64,000 nucleotides of DNA from the NCBI GenBank assembly GCA_910587475.1, contig CAJUMR010000012.1:1-64000 (forward strand). The letters run 5' to 3'. The notes beneath the pieces were generated by a model that searched no databases, was not told the origin of the DNA, and was given only the letters and a program-made list of their open reading frames with translations. Both the position numbers and the translations under genes were made by a program. Below are positions 34,704 to 43,167 of the stretch, in pieces (within the stretch, counting starts at the first letter, position 1; the number at the start of each line of letters is the position of its first letter). This DNA is from an uncultured Muribaculaceae bacterium. GTDB taxonomy: Bacteria > Bacteroidota > Bacteroidia > Bacteroidales > Muribaculaceae.

Positions 34704-36410
34704 ATGGCAGAAATCAACGAAAACGAAACGACCGAGAAAAAAGGACTGAATTTTGTTGAACAGATTGTTTGGGACGACCTGCAGGCCGGAAAGAACGGCG
34801 GGCGGCTCAACACCCGCTTCCCACCCGAGCCTAACGGCTACCTTCACATCGGACATGCCAAGGCTATATGCATGGACTTTGGTGTGGCGGAAAAATTCGG
34901 CGGCACCTGCAACCTCCGCTTCGACGACACTAATCCGGTCAAAGAAGACGTCGAATATGTCGACTCTATACGCGAAGACATCCACTGGCTTGGGTTCGAT
35001 TGGGGAGACCGCGAATACTATGCCTCGGATTATTTCCCGAAGCTCTACGATCTCGCCATACGCCTCATAAAGGAAGGCAAAGCATATGTCGACGACCAGA
35101 CTTCTGAAGAAATAGCCGCTCAGAAAGGCACTCCGACCGTCCCCGGCACCGAAAGCCCCTACCGCAACCGCTCGGTAGAAGAAAACCTCGACCTCTTCGA
35201 ACGCATGAACGCCGGAGAGTTTGACGAAGGCGCACGAGTGCTCCGCGCAAAGATCGACATGGCATCGCCCAACATGCACTTCCGCGACCCCATCATGTAC
35301 CGCATAATCAAACATCCTCACCACCGCACAGGCACAACCTGGAAAGTCTACCCGATGTATGACTTCGCCCACGGCCAGAGCGACTATTTCGAGGGTGTCA
35401 CCCACTCTATCTGCACACTGGAATTTGTGCCTCACCGCCCGCTCTACGAACACTTTGTCAAAGAGCTTGCCGACGAAAGCTACTGCCCCCGCCAGATCGA
35501 GTTCAACCGTCTGAACCTCACCTACACCGTGATGAGCAAGCGCAAACTGCTCCAGCTTGTCAAAGAAGGCCTTGTCGCAGGTTGGGACGACCCGCGCATG
35601 CCAACGATCTCAGGCATGCGTCGCCGCGGCTACACTCCGGAATCAATCCGACGCTTCATCGACACCATCGGTTATACAAAATACGAAGCGCTCAACAGTG
35701 TTTCGCTTCTCGAACACGCCGTCCGCGACGACCTCAACAAGAAGGCCACACGCGTTATGGCCGTGATCAATCCAGTGAAAGTAGTCATCACCAACTACCC
35801 CGAAGGGCAGACCGAAATGGTGGAAATGGAGAACAATCCCGAAGAGGAAGGCAGCGGAACTCACTCGATGCCATTCTCACGCGAAATATTCATCGAGCGC
35901 GACGACTTCATGGAAAATCCACCCAAGAAATTCTTCCGTCTCGCCCCCGATGCGGAAGTCCGGCTCAAAGGCGCCTACATCATCAAATGCACCGGTGTTC
36001 ACAAAGACGCCGACGGCAATATCGATGAAATCTATTGCACTTACGACCCCGACACACGCAGTGGCCTGCCCGGAGCTGCACGCAAAGTCAAAGGCACTCT
36101 CCACTGGGTATCGGCCGAACACGCCGTCGATGCAGAAGTGCGACTCTACGACCGCCTGTTCAACGTTGAGAACCCCGCAGCCGAAACCGATCGCGATTTC
36201 CGCGAGATGCTCAACCCCGACTCGCTGAAAGTGGTCAAGGGCGTAAAGGTCGAACCGTTCGTGGCCGAAAACAACCAACGCGGACGCAAGTTCCAGTTCC
36301 AGCGCATCGGCTACTTCACACCCGACTACGACTCGACAGCCGACGCTCCGGTGTTCAACCGCACAATCGCGCTCAAAGACAGCTGGGAAAAAGAGCAGAA
36401 AAAAGCCTGA
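34704..36410 (+). CDS. glnS: Glutamine--tRNA ligase
   Basis: A 568-residue class I synthetase. FPPEPNGYLHIGHAKAI carries the HIGH motif near residue 45; the KMSKS equivalent is VMSKRKL near 280. The discriminating DDTNP (FDDTNPVKED) follows HIGH, as in GlnRS/GluRS, and the C-terminal anticodon-binding beta-barrels (residues 350-560) place it with GlnRS, not GluRS. It charges tRNA-Gln directly. The upstream -7 box and 10-base gap to the following TPR gene suggest a two-gene transcript. Confidence 0.96.
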   Translation: MAEINENETTEKKGLNFVEQIVWDDLQAGKNGGRLNTRFPPEPNGYLHIGHAKAICMDFGVAEKFGGTCNLRFDDTNPVKEDVEYVDSIREDIHWLGFDWGDREYYASDYFPKLYDLAIRLIKEGKAYVDDQTSEEIAAQKGTPTVPGTESPYRNRSVEENLDLFERMNAGEFDEGARVLRAKIDMASPNMHFRDPIMYRIIKHPHHRTGTTWKVYPMYDFAHGQSDYFEGVTHSICTLEFVPHRPLYEHFVKELADESYCPRQIEFNRLNLTYTVMSKRKLLQLVKEGLVAGWDDPRMPTISGMRRRGYTPESIRRFIDTIGYTKYEALNSVSLLEHAVRDDLNKKATRVMAVINPVKVVITNYPEGQTEMVEMENNPEEEGSGTHSMPFSREIFIERDDFMENPPKKFFRLAPDAEVRLKGAYIIKCTGVHKDADGNIDEIYCTYDPDTRSGLPGAARKVKGTLHWVSAEHAVDAEVRLYDRLFNVENPAAETDRDFREMLNPDSLKVVKGVKVEPFVAENNQRGRKFQFQRIGYFTPDYDSTADAPVFNRTIALKDSWEKEQKKA

Positions 36411-36419
36411 TCACACTGA

Positions 36420-37892
36420 ATGAGCGACACTAACAACGACCGACGCAACGAATTATGCTCCCGGTTCAGACAATCGCTGACCGACGGATCTCAATCATCT
36501 CAATATTTCGATGAGGACGACCTCATCGAAATATTTGATTATGCCGGAGATCTCAACGACGATTATCTGAGAATGGAAGCACTGCTGTGCGGTGCGAGAT
36601 ATTACCCCGACAGCATTGCGCTGAAACAGCGCAGAGCATTGCTTTACTATACATTCGGCGATGATCTCACTGCGAAATACCTTCAGGACAATGCCGACCA
36701 GCACGGATTGATGTGGGACATAACACGCACCCGCAACGCCAACCCCATGGGCGACGAGGCGGTGGCGGCTCTCGACAGGATGCTCGACGAATACGGCGAA
36801 TTCGATGACGAAGAAGTCATTCAACTCGTCGATCTCGCATCGTCGCTCGGGCAGACCGACTGGCTCATCAGACGACTCGATGCGCTCAGAGCACACGTGA
36901 CATATCTCCCCACTCTCCTTTTCGAAATCGCCGTTATGTTGGAAATGGAGCAACGCTACGGCGAAGCGATCACTCTCCTTGAAGAACTGACAGACCTCGA
37001 ACCCTACAACGAGCAGTATTGGTTCATGCTCGCGCAGGAATATGATCTTGACGACAACACCTCCGGCGCACTTCAGGCTCTCGATCTCGCCTTGGCGATA
37101 CTGCCGGGCGACAAAGCGATGCGCTTTTACCAGGCCCGTCTTCTCGCCCGCGACGAAAACGGCCGAAGCCAAGCCATCCCGGCTCTCGACCGGCTGGCAA
37201 AAGAGTTTCCTGACGACATCGACATAAGCCGTTTCTCGGCAGCCTTGCGCATAGAGATTGCCGACAACTCCAACGAAGAGCAAGCCCGCATAGCCGCTGC
37301 TGAAGTACTCAGTCGATGCTATGCACTCAACAAAGGCAACCGCAAACTTGCTTCCGACCTGATGGCGATAGACGCCGCTCCGGCCGACTCTTTGATCGTT
37401 GATGTCGATGCGACAGACTCTCCCGGAGATGTCAACGGATGGATTGCATGGGCCGGTGAACTCGAAGCACTCGGCGCCTACGACAAAGCGATCGCCATTC
37501 TGCTCTACTGCGAACGCAAACTCGGCTACAAGCACCCCTCTATCAACGAAGCCCTTGTCATCGACTTTTTCCAGCTCAAGGATTTCACGTCTGTTTGCAA
37601 CACATTCGAGTCACGCACAGTAGGAGCATCGTCAGCAACCCCCGATGCCGCTGCACTGGTTTTTGTAATCTATGCAATTTCGCTTGCAAAAACAGGTCGC
37701 CTGAAAGAGGCCGCAGAATTCAGTAAAATGATCCTGAAACTCGTTGTCACCGACGGTCCCGACGACATAAGCTACGCACTCCGCCGTCTCGGCGCAGGAC
37801 TCGTTCTGACCGACATCATCGATCGTTGCACATCCCGCAAAAAGACAGACTGGAAAGCCTACGACCCTCTCGGTGCTTGGAGTAATGAATAG
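36420..37892 (+). CDS. Tetratricopeptide-repeat protein
   Basis: A 490-residue cytoplasmic protein, acidic, without signal peptide. Helical pairs recur through the chain, the clearest TPR units being LLFEIAVMLEMEQRYGEAIT, QYWFMLAQEYDLDDNTSGAL and VIYAISLAKTGRLKEAAEF. TPR arrays bind protein partners; no catalytic domain is seen. It begins 10 bases after glnS and probably shares its transcript. The role is unknown. Confidence 0.8.
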   Translation: MSDTNNDRRNELCSRFRQSLTDGSQSSQYFDEDDLIEIFDYAGDLNDDYLRMEALLCGARYYPDSIALKQRRALLYYTFGDDLTAKYLQDNADQHGLMWDITRTRNANPMGDEAVAALDRMLDEYGEFDDEEVIQLVDLASSLGQTDWLIRRLDALRAHVTYLPTLLFEIAVMLEMEQRYGEAITLLEELTDLEPYNEQYWFMLAQEYDLDDNTSGALQALDLALAILPGDKAMRFYQARLLARDENGRSQAIPALDRLAKEFPDDIDISRFSAALRIEIADNSNEEQARIAAAEVLSRCYALNKGNRKLASDLMAIDAAPADSLIVDVDATDSPGDVNGWIAWAGELEALGAYDKAIAILLYCERKLGYKHPSINEALVIDFFQLKDFTSVCNTFESRTVGASSATPDAAALVFVIYAISLAKTGRLKEAAEFSKMILKLVVTDGPDDISYALRRLGAGLVLTDIIDRCTSRKKTDWKAYDPLGAWSNE

Positions 37893-37897
37893 TAAAA

Positions 37898-37922
37898 TTG
37901 GATTTCAAAACTGATAATCCAA
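37898..37922. repeat. Inverted repeat TTGGATT-N11-AATCCAA
   Basis: Perfect 7-bp arms (37898-37904 and 37916-37922) just after the TPR gene; a further AATCCAAA follows at about 37938. No T-run, so a binding site or weak hairpin. Confidence 0.3.
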
Positions 37923-37974
37923 CCTGAACATATTTGTAATCCAAAAGAAGAATCCGGGAAGTGTCCAGAGTACG

Positions 37975-39018
37975 ATGAAAAAGAGTAAAATACTGTTGAT
38001 GCTGTCATTTCTACATGTGATAACGATGATATCGTCGTGTTCTCACAATGTATTAAATGACAATGATATAATCATCGACTTAGACAATATAACCGATGAA
38101 TCAATACCACTGTCTCTGTATGTTGACTCTATATCATATCTGGACCTTGAAGACTCAGAAGAAGCAATGATAGGGATTGCCAACAGGATTTGTTTCTTTG
38201 ATTCCCTGATTGTTATTCAAGGAGCAAACCGCAATTCCTGTATTGCACTATTCAACAGACAAGGCCAATTCATCCGCCGCATCAGCCACAGAGGACAAGG
38301 TCCGGAAGAATACCTCCGCGCTACTTCAATCGATGTTGACAGTGGAGGCATCTATCTTTTCGATAATTTATCCGCTTCAATTCTAAAGTTTGATTTCAGT
38401 GGAGTTCTTCTGGATAAATACAACGTTGGCTACGATGATGATTTCGCTGTAGTATCAATCGATAATTCACCGCGTTTTTTATTTGCCAACTATAACGATT
38501 TCGACAAGCGGGCCGGAATATTCCTGACGACCGACAGTCCTTCGGATAGAAAAAGAATCGTAAGCTGCCGAGACAAAGGAGTGATGATTGACCATTTATT
38601 CGAATTCTATCATAACGGACACAATATCAGCTCCATGACCAGAGAATTCGAGCACAAAGTATTGAATTGGGAAAATGACAGTATGATTTGCGAATACAAT
38701 CTGATCGTATCTCCGGCTCCTACAGACAGGCAAATCCGAAATATCAGTCATAATGACATACTTGAGCATTACATCTGCACCGCATTTTACAACACTGACA
38801 GATGGCTTATTTTAAACTTTTGGAGGAACGAAGATGGCTGTAGAGTTGTTGTAATTGACAAACAGAACAACAATGTACGCATCGGGAAAGATTTGCACAA
38901 TGATATCGACGGAAATAAATTTTACACGACAAGCACTGCCGTTGACAATGCGATCATTCAGCAATATGATCCGGGAAACGACAGGAATACGCAAATTGTA
39001 TTTCTACATCTAAAATAA
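37975..39018 (+). CDS. 6-bladed beta-propeller lipoprotein
   Basis: A 347-residue lipoprotein: signal with lipobox MISSC near residue 22. The mature part has NHL-like blades, for example IALFNRQGQFIRRISHRGQGPEEYL, which is the hallmark of the Bacteroidetes 6-bladed propeller family (DUF5128-like), and IYLFDNLSASILKFDFSGVLLDKY. These proteins sit at the cell surface or periplasm and bind unknown ligands. It is alone rather than in the usual tandem groups and is clearly AT-richer than glnS and the TPR gene, suggesting acquisition. Confidence 0.8.
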   Translation: MKKSKILLMLSFLHVITMISSCSHNVLNDNDIIIDLDNITDESIPLSLYVDSISYLDLEDSEEAMIGIANRICFFDSLIVIQGANRNSCIALFNRQGQFIRRISHRGQGPEEYLRATSIDVDSGGIYLFDNLSASILKFDFSGVLLDKYNVGYDDDFAVVSIDNSPRFLFANYNDFDKRAGIFLTTDSPSDRKRIVSCRDKGVMIDHLFEFYHNGHNISSMTREFEHKVLNWENDSMICEYNLIVSPAPTDRQIRNISHNDILEHYICTAFYNTDRWLILNFWRNEDGCRVVVIDKQNNNVRIGKDLHNDIDGNKFYTTSTAVDNAIIQQYDPGNDRNTQIVFLHLK

Positions 39019-39039
39019 CCGCCTGAAAATAACCGCCTG
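39012..39039 (+). repeat. Perfect 14-bp tandem duplication over the stop codon
   Basis: AAAATAACCGCCTG occurs at 39012-39025 and again at 39026-39039. The first copy contains the TAA stop (39016-39018) of the propeller gene. Probably a replication-slippage duplication. Confidence 0.85.
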
Positions 39040-39040
39040 C

Positions 39041-39079
39041 AACGCTCAGATCCTAAACGTAAGGATTTGAGCGTTTTTC
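39041..39079. terminator. Bidirectional terminator between the propeller and MBL genes
   Basis: Stem AACGCTCA (39041-39048) / TGAGCGTT (39068-39075), extended inward by ATCCT/AGGAT after a one-base mismatch, with a T-run after it on the plus strand. It contains the stop codon of the minus-strand MBL gene. Confidence 0.8.
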
Positions 39080-39694
39080 GTCGCCGATAGTCGTGAAACG
39101 ATCGTGACCGGGGAGGACAGCAGTATCGTCGGGAAGAGAGTATAGTTTGCGACGTATGCTGTCGACAAGCTGCCGCTGATCACCTCCGTCAAGATCTGTC
39201 CGGCCTATGCCTCCACGGAAAAGAGTATCGCCCGAAATAAGAAACTTGCCGGTCTCACAATAAAGACATATACCACCCTTTGAATGGCCCGGAGTCTCTA
39301 TCACCCTCAGGCTGTCTGAGCCTATGGTGATGACATCGCCTTCCTTAAGCTGCACATCTATATTGACGGCCTCAACGTCACCCCTGCCCCCAAAACGCCG
39401 GAGTTGTGCTCCGATGCTTGATCCGAGCGGAGCATCGCCGATGTTCGCTGCAACTTTCACCCCATAGCGGTCCCGCACATAATTGTCGCCGAAACAATGG
39501 TCGAGGTGCAGATGAGTGTTGATCAACTGTGTTATTTTAAGAGAATGTGCTGAGACATAATCGTCGAACTCCTTGCGTTCGGCAGCGGTGAACATTCCGG
39601 GATCAATGACAGCAGCTTCGTGCGATTGTGGGTCGGAGATGACAAAAGTGTTCTCGCCGAACATGTTGAATACAAATTGTTTTACCTTTAGCAT
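39053..39694 (-). CDS. MBL-fold metallo-hydrolase (glyoxalase II-like)
   Basis: A 213-residue cytoplasmic metallo-beta-lactamase-fold enzyme. The metal ligands are in NTHLHLDHCFGDN (HxHxDH), ETPGHSKGG (His), SGDTLFRGGIGRTDL (Asp) and LPGHDRFT (His). The glyoxalase II-like order and size suggest a thioester or sulfur-related hydrolase; the substrate cannot be told. It starts 5 bases after the rsmG stop, so it is in the same operon. The stop lies in the terminator stem. Confidence 0.87.
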   Translation of the reverse strand: MLKVKQFVFNMFGENTFVISDPQSHEAAVIDPGMFTAAERKEFDDYVSAHSLKITQLINTHLHLDHCFGDNYVRDRYGVKVAANIGDAPLGSSIGAQLRRFGGRGDVEAVNIDVQLKEGDVITIGSDSLRVIETPGHSKGGICLYCETGKFLISGDTLFRGGIGRTDLDGGDQRQLVDSIRRKLYSLPDDTAVLPGHDRFTTIGDEKRSNPYV

Positions 39695-39699
39695 GATCT

Positions 39700-40335
39700 T
39701 TAACGGGTTATCGGTACATAGACAATCTTCTTTGTCGAGAAGAACTCTTCATTGAAAAACTCATTGATCGGAAATTCGAGCACCGGATATTTCACTCCTT
39801 TGCTTTCGTCGGCCAGATCTCCGCCTTTGAGACATATGAGACCGGGCGAATAACGGTTGGCAGGATCGGTCTTGGGCTTGACATTTTTTACAATCAGCGG
39901 CACAAGACCGTCGAGCGGCATCACGGCCCGGCTGACAACATAATCATAGCGGTCGCGGCACTCTCCGATGTCTCCGTGCTGAAAGCTGACATTGCCAAGC
40001 CCTACAGCCGCTGCGATCTCACGGGCCACATTGACTTTTTTGCCTATACGGTCGACAAGATGAAACGAACACTCTGGATAGGCAATGGCAAGCGGGATGC
40101 CGGGAAAGCCTCCGCCTGTGCCCATATCGAGCACCGACGTCGACGGTGCGAGATCACCCAGAAAGCGCGCGATCGAAAGAGAATGAAGCACATGCTTCAG
40201 ATAAAGATTATCTATATCCTTGCGTGATATGACATTAACTTTTGAATTCCAGTCGCGATAAAGCTCGCCAAGCAATTCAAACTGATGCTTTTGCCTGTCA
40301 GTCAGGCCTGTAAAGTATTTAAGTACGTTATCCAT
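39700..40335 (-). CDS. rsmG: 16S rRNA (guanine-527-N7)-methyltransferase
   Basis: About 211 residues with the class I methyltransferase motif LDMGTGGGFPGIPLAI near residue 70, after the family N-terminus WNSKVNVISRKDIDNLYLKHVLHSL. It methylates G527 of 16S rRNA using SAM. Although the frame is open to 40410, the start at 40335 (MDNVLKYF) fits the family, and the -7 box at 40408-40415 places transcription initiation downstream of the longer start. Confidence 0.93.
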   Translation of the reverse strand: MDNVLKYFTGLTDRQKHQFELLGELYRDWNSKVNVISRKDIDNLYLKHVLHSLSIARFLGDLAPSTSVLDMGTGGGFPGIPLAIAYPECSFHLVDRIGKKVNVAREIAAAVGLGNVSFQHGDIGECRDRYDYVVSRAVMPLDGLVPLIVKNVKPKTDPANRYSPGLICLKGGDLADESKGVKYPVLEFPINEFFNEEFFSTKKIVYVPITR

Positions 40336-40407
40336 TAATGAGTTTATGGTAAAACATTTGTCAGACGACGAATGTTTGAAAATCAAAGCATCGTCGAACC
40401 GATGATG

Positions 40408-40415
40408 CAAAATTA
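40408..40415 (-). promoter_or_regulatory. -7 element TAATTTTG for rsmG
   Basis: Matches TAnnTTTG on the minus strand, start of transcription near 40401. It lies back to back with the cvfB-like promoter, so the two divergent promoters overlap. Confidence 0.5.
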
Positions 40416-40427
40416 AGATTATTTCGC

Positions 40428-40435
40428 TAAATTTG
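40428..40435 (+). promoter_or_regulatory. -7 element TAAATTTG for the S1 protein
   Basis: Matches TAnnTTTG, start of transcription near 40442, leader about 15 bases before ATG 40457. Confidence 0.5.
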
Positions 40436-40456
40436 TAAAATTAAACATCAAGAAAA

Positions 40457-41290
40457 ATGATAAAGATCGGTAATTACAATACCCTGCGCATCGCGCGGTT
40501 CGTCGATTTCGGAGCATATCTGGCAGACGACAGTGACAATGAAGTGCTTCTGCCCAAACGCTATGTACCGGCCGACGCCGCAGTTGGCGATGAGATCGAA
40601 GTGTTTGTCTACACAGACTCTGAAGACCGCATCGTCGCTGTCACCGAGCATCCGTTTGCCCAAGTAGGCGAATTTGCCTTCCTGCAGGTAGCAGATGTCA
40701 ACAAATACGGTGCGTTTCTCGACTGGGGCATATATGGCAAACAGATACTCGTGCCGTTCTCAGAGCAGCGCATACGGATGAAACAAGGCGGCATCTACCC
40801 CGTCTACGTTTACCTCGACCATGAGACAAAGCGCGTCGTTGCATCTGCCAAACTTGAAAAGTACCTCGGCAACGTTGTGCCGCAATATCGCCACGGCGAC
40901 AAAGTGAACGCCCTCGTATGGCAACATACTCCGATGGGCTACAAAGTCATCGTCGACAATCTTTTTCAGGGCATGATCTACGACAACGAAGTCTACGAAC
41001 CGCTCGAAATCGAACAGACCATCACTGCTTACGTCAAAATGGTCCGCGACGACGGCAAGATCGACCTATCTGTCGGTGACAAAGCAGTCAAACGCGTAGC
41101 CGGACTGTCGGATGAAATCATCGAACGGCTCAAGCACGAAGGCGGAATGCTCGCCATCAGCGACTCTTCGTCGCCCGAAGAAATCAAGGCTGCATTCCAC
41201 TGCAGCAAAAAAGACTTCAAAAAAGCTATCGGCAAGCTCTACAAGGAACATCTGATCACAATCAGCGACAATTCCATCTCATTAGCTTAG
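40457..41290 (+). CDS. S1-domain RNA-binding protein, CvfB family
   Basis: A 277-residue cytoplasmic protein: an S1-like start (GNYNTLRIARFVDFGAYLADDSDNEVLLP), a second S1 domain (LQVADVNKYGAFLDWGIYGKQILVPFSEQ), a third OB-like domain (around 145-215) and a C-terminal winged helix (SPEEIKAAFHCSKKDFKKAIGKLYKE). This order is that of CvfB/YitL, an RNA-binding regulator known to affect virulence factor expression in Staphylococcus. Its role in Bacteroidetes is not established. Confidence 0.85.
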   Translation: MIKIGNYNTLRIARFVDFGAYLADDSDNEVLLPKRYVPADAAVGDEIEVFVYTDSEDRIVAVTEHPFAQVGEFAFLQVADVNKYGAFLDWGIYGKQILVPFSEQRIRMKQGGIYPVYVYLDHETKRVVASAKLEKYLGNVVPQYRHGDKVNALVWQHTPMGYKVIVDNLFQGMIYDNEVYEPLEIEQTITAYVKMVRDDGKIDLSVGDKAVKRVAGLSDEIIERLKHEGGMLAISDSSSPEEIKAAFHCSKKDFKKAIGKLYKEHLITISDNSISLA

Positions 41291-41349
41291 AGAATGTTTT
41301 GTCTCTGACCTTTTCATATTTTTCAATCTATTCCAAATTTAATCCTTTT

Positions 41350-42978
41350 ATGAAAAAACTGTTATCTATCATTTGTGCAGCCATCGTCATATCGTCGTCG
41401 GCGGCTGCAGGTGAAGTGGCTCCGGTTCTTAAAGCCCACAATGCAGAAGCATCGAAACTTCTAAACCGGCGACAGATGGCTCATGCGCCTGCATCTCGTT
41501 CGTCTGAGGCCAAAGCGATCATCGACACCCCGGCCGGAAAACTGTCCGACAATATGTCGATGTCGGAGTTTGCCCTCTATCCCCGTGGATTTGAAATCTA
41601 TCAGCGACAGGTGTCAGGCAAAGTGTCTGCCATTGTCGAAGGCGAAGACGGATGCCTGTACGTGAAAAATCCGATCGGAGTTTACACCACCGATTCATGG
41701 CTCAGACTCGAGCATCGCGAGGGATCACTTTATGTTGCCAAACTCCCCCAACCCGCAACCGAACCATGGGATTACGAGGGAGAATCGGTGTGCATGAATT
41801 TCGACCGCCTCTATTTTGACGAAGACGAAGGTTACTACTTCCCGTCGTTCAGCGAAAGCGAACTGTCGTTCAACTATGAAAACGGAGTGCTCACGTCGGT
41901 CGGTGAAATCGGCGAAGACGAAGATATGCCTGTGATGCTCGGCCTGACCTACGACATCTATGGTCCGGACGAAGCTGACGAGGCCTGGGCATGGTTCGGT
42001 GTCAACAACATCATTGTCCGTCCGGTCGACGCAACACCGCTACAACTGCCCGAAGGCATTGAACCCACCAAAATGGTCATGGCATCATCTGCTGGCGAAA
42101 CAGCCGTCAAGGTCGCTGTCAACGGAGATGACATATATCTCCAGCCTGCTGCCGACCTGGGTTATGCCCTTGGCAAAATCAATGACGGCAAAGCCGTGTT
42201 CGACAGCTACCAATACGTCGGCATATCTGACAATTCGCACTGCTACTTTGTCGGCGGTGAAAGCAAATTCATCGAGGACGAAGACTACTTCGACGGAGGC
42301 TACACCACCTACAGCCCCACCGACGGCATCTCATTCAGCTATCTCTCTGACGACGCCGTCCTCAAAAGCGATGGCGCTGTAATCATCAACGAAGGCGACC
42401 AGTCATTCTATGCCAAAACCATATTTGACAAACCGGTCATAAACAACTATCAGACTGTGGAAGCCGCTCCGGCCAACCCGGAGATCATCCGCTACAGCGA
42501 GTATGACGACTTCGACGAATACGGTGTGGTGGTGTTTGATCTTCCGACCGTTGCTGCCGATGGCTCAACGATAAGCAAGATAGACCTCTACTACAATATT
42601 TTCACCAAGGACAGCAGCGATCCTTATGTATTCCGTCCCGGAATGTATGAGCTCATCAACTCTCCGATGACAAACATTCCATATGATTTTTCAGACGGCG
42701 GATATGACTTCTCTGTCAAGGGCACTCGCCACACAGTCGTGATCTACGAAGATCTCGGATCGATCGGAGTGCAAAGCGTCAACGCATCAGGCGAAAAGCT
42801 CTACAAATCTGACATCGTGTGGACCGACGGATCTGTCAGCGGCATCGAATCTGTTGCTGCCGACCACGACGGCGAAAGTGTATTGTTTGATCTCTCCGGA
42901 CGCAAAGTAACCGATCCTGCCCCCGGTCTGTACATTCGCAGACAAGGCAGTCAATGCGAAAAAGTCGTCATCAGGTAA
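41350..42978 (+). CDS. Secreted protein with type IX-like C-terminal tail
   Basis: About 542 residues from ATG 41350, which gives a clean signal peptide (KKLLSIICAAIVISSSAAAG); the longer open frame from 41299 lacks one. The body is acidic and beta-rich without a family I recognise. The C-terminal 45 residues, SGIESV...VLFDLSGRKV...PAPGLYIRRQG...KVVIR, follow the pattern of Por-secretion-system sorting domains. The protein is therefore likely exported across the outer membrane by a type IX system and may be anchored on the surface. Confidence 0.7.
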   Translation: MKKLLSIICAAIVISSSAAAGEVAPVLKAHNAEASKLLNRRQMAHAPASRSSEAKAIIDTPAGKLSDNMSMSEFALYPRGFEIYQRQVSGKVSAIVEGEDGCLYVKNPIGVYTTDSWLRLEHREGSLYVAKLPQPATEPWDYEGESVCMNFDRLYFDEDEGYYFPSFSESELSFNYENGVLTSVGEIGEDEDMPVMLGLTYDIYGPDEADEAWAWFGVNNIIVRPVDATPLQLPEGIEPTKMVMASSAGETAVKVAVNGDDIYLQPAADLGYALGKINDGKAVFDSYQYVGISDNSHCYFVGGESKFIEDEDYFDGGYTTYSPTDGISFSYLSDDAVLKSDGAVIINEGDQSFYAKTIFDKPVINNYQTVEAAPANPEIIRYSEYDDFDEYGVVVFDLPTVAADGSTISKIDLYYNIFTKDSSDPYVFRPGMYELINSPMTNIPYDFSDGGYDFSVKGTRHTVVIYEDLGSIGVQSVNASGEKLYKSDIVWTDGSVSGIESVAADHDGESVLFDLSGRKVTDPAPGLYIRRQGSQCEKVVIR

Positions 42979-43015
42979 GAGGGTGTCAAAAAGCCGGTAG
43001 CCGGCACAACATCTC

Positions 43016-43053
43016 ACAAAAAGTCCGTAGACCTATGTTTACGGACTTTTTGT
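43016..43053 (+). terminator. Terminator after the secreted protein
   Basis: Perfect 14-bp arms ACAAAAAGTCCGTA (43016-43029) / TACGGACTTTTTGT (43040-43053); the T-run lies within the right arm. Confidence 0.85.
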
Positions 43054-43119
43054 TTATGCAACGACTCACTGAAGTCAAATTATATCATGAAGACAGACTG
43101 TTATTTACTCCAAAATCAC

Positions 43120-43127
43120 TAAATTTG
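43120..43127 (+). promoter_or_regulatory. -7 element TAAATTTG for the GH43 gene
   Basis: Matches TAnnTTTG; start of transcription near 43133, leader about 35 bases before ATG 43168. Confidence 0.5.
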
Positions 43128-43167
43128 CATTTAGAATAACATAACCAACCTTCATCAATCAAAATTC

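Noticed and set aside
34629..35453. 274-residue minus-strand open frame at the start of glnS
   Set aside because: Antisense to the HIGH-containing part of glnS; shadow of biased codon use.
36495..37535. 346-residue minus-strand open frame
   Set aside because: Antisense to the TPR gene, whose composition keeps the opposite frame open; no start context or motif.
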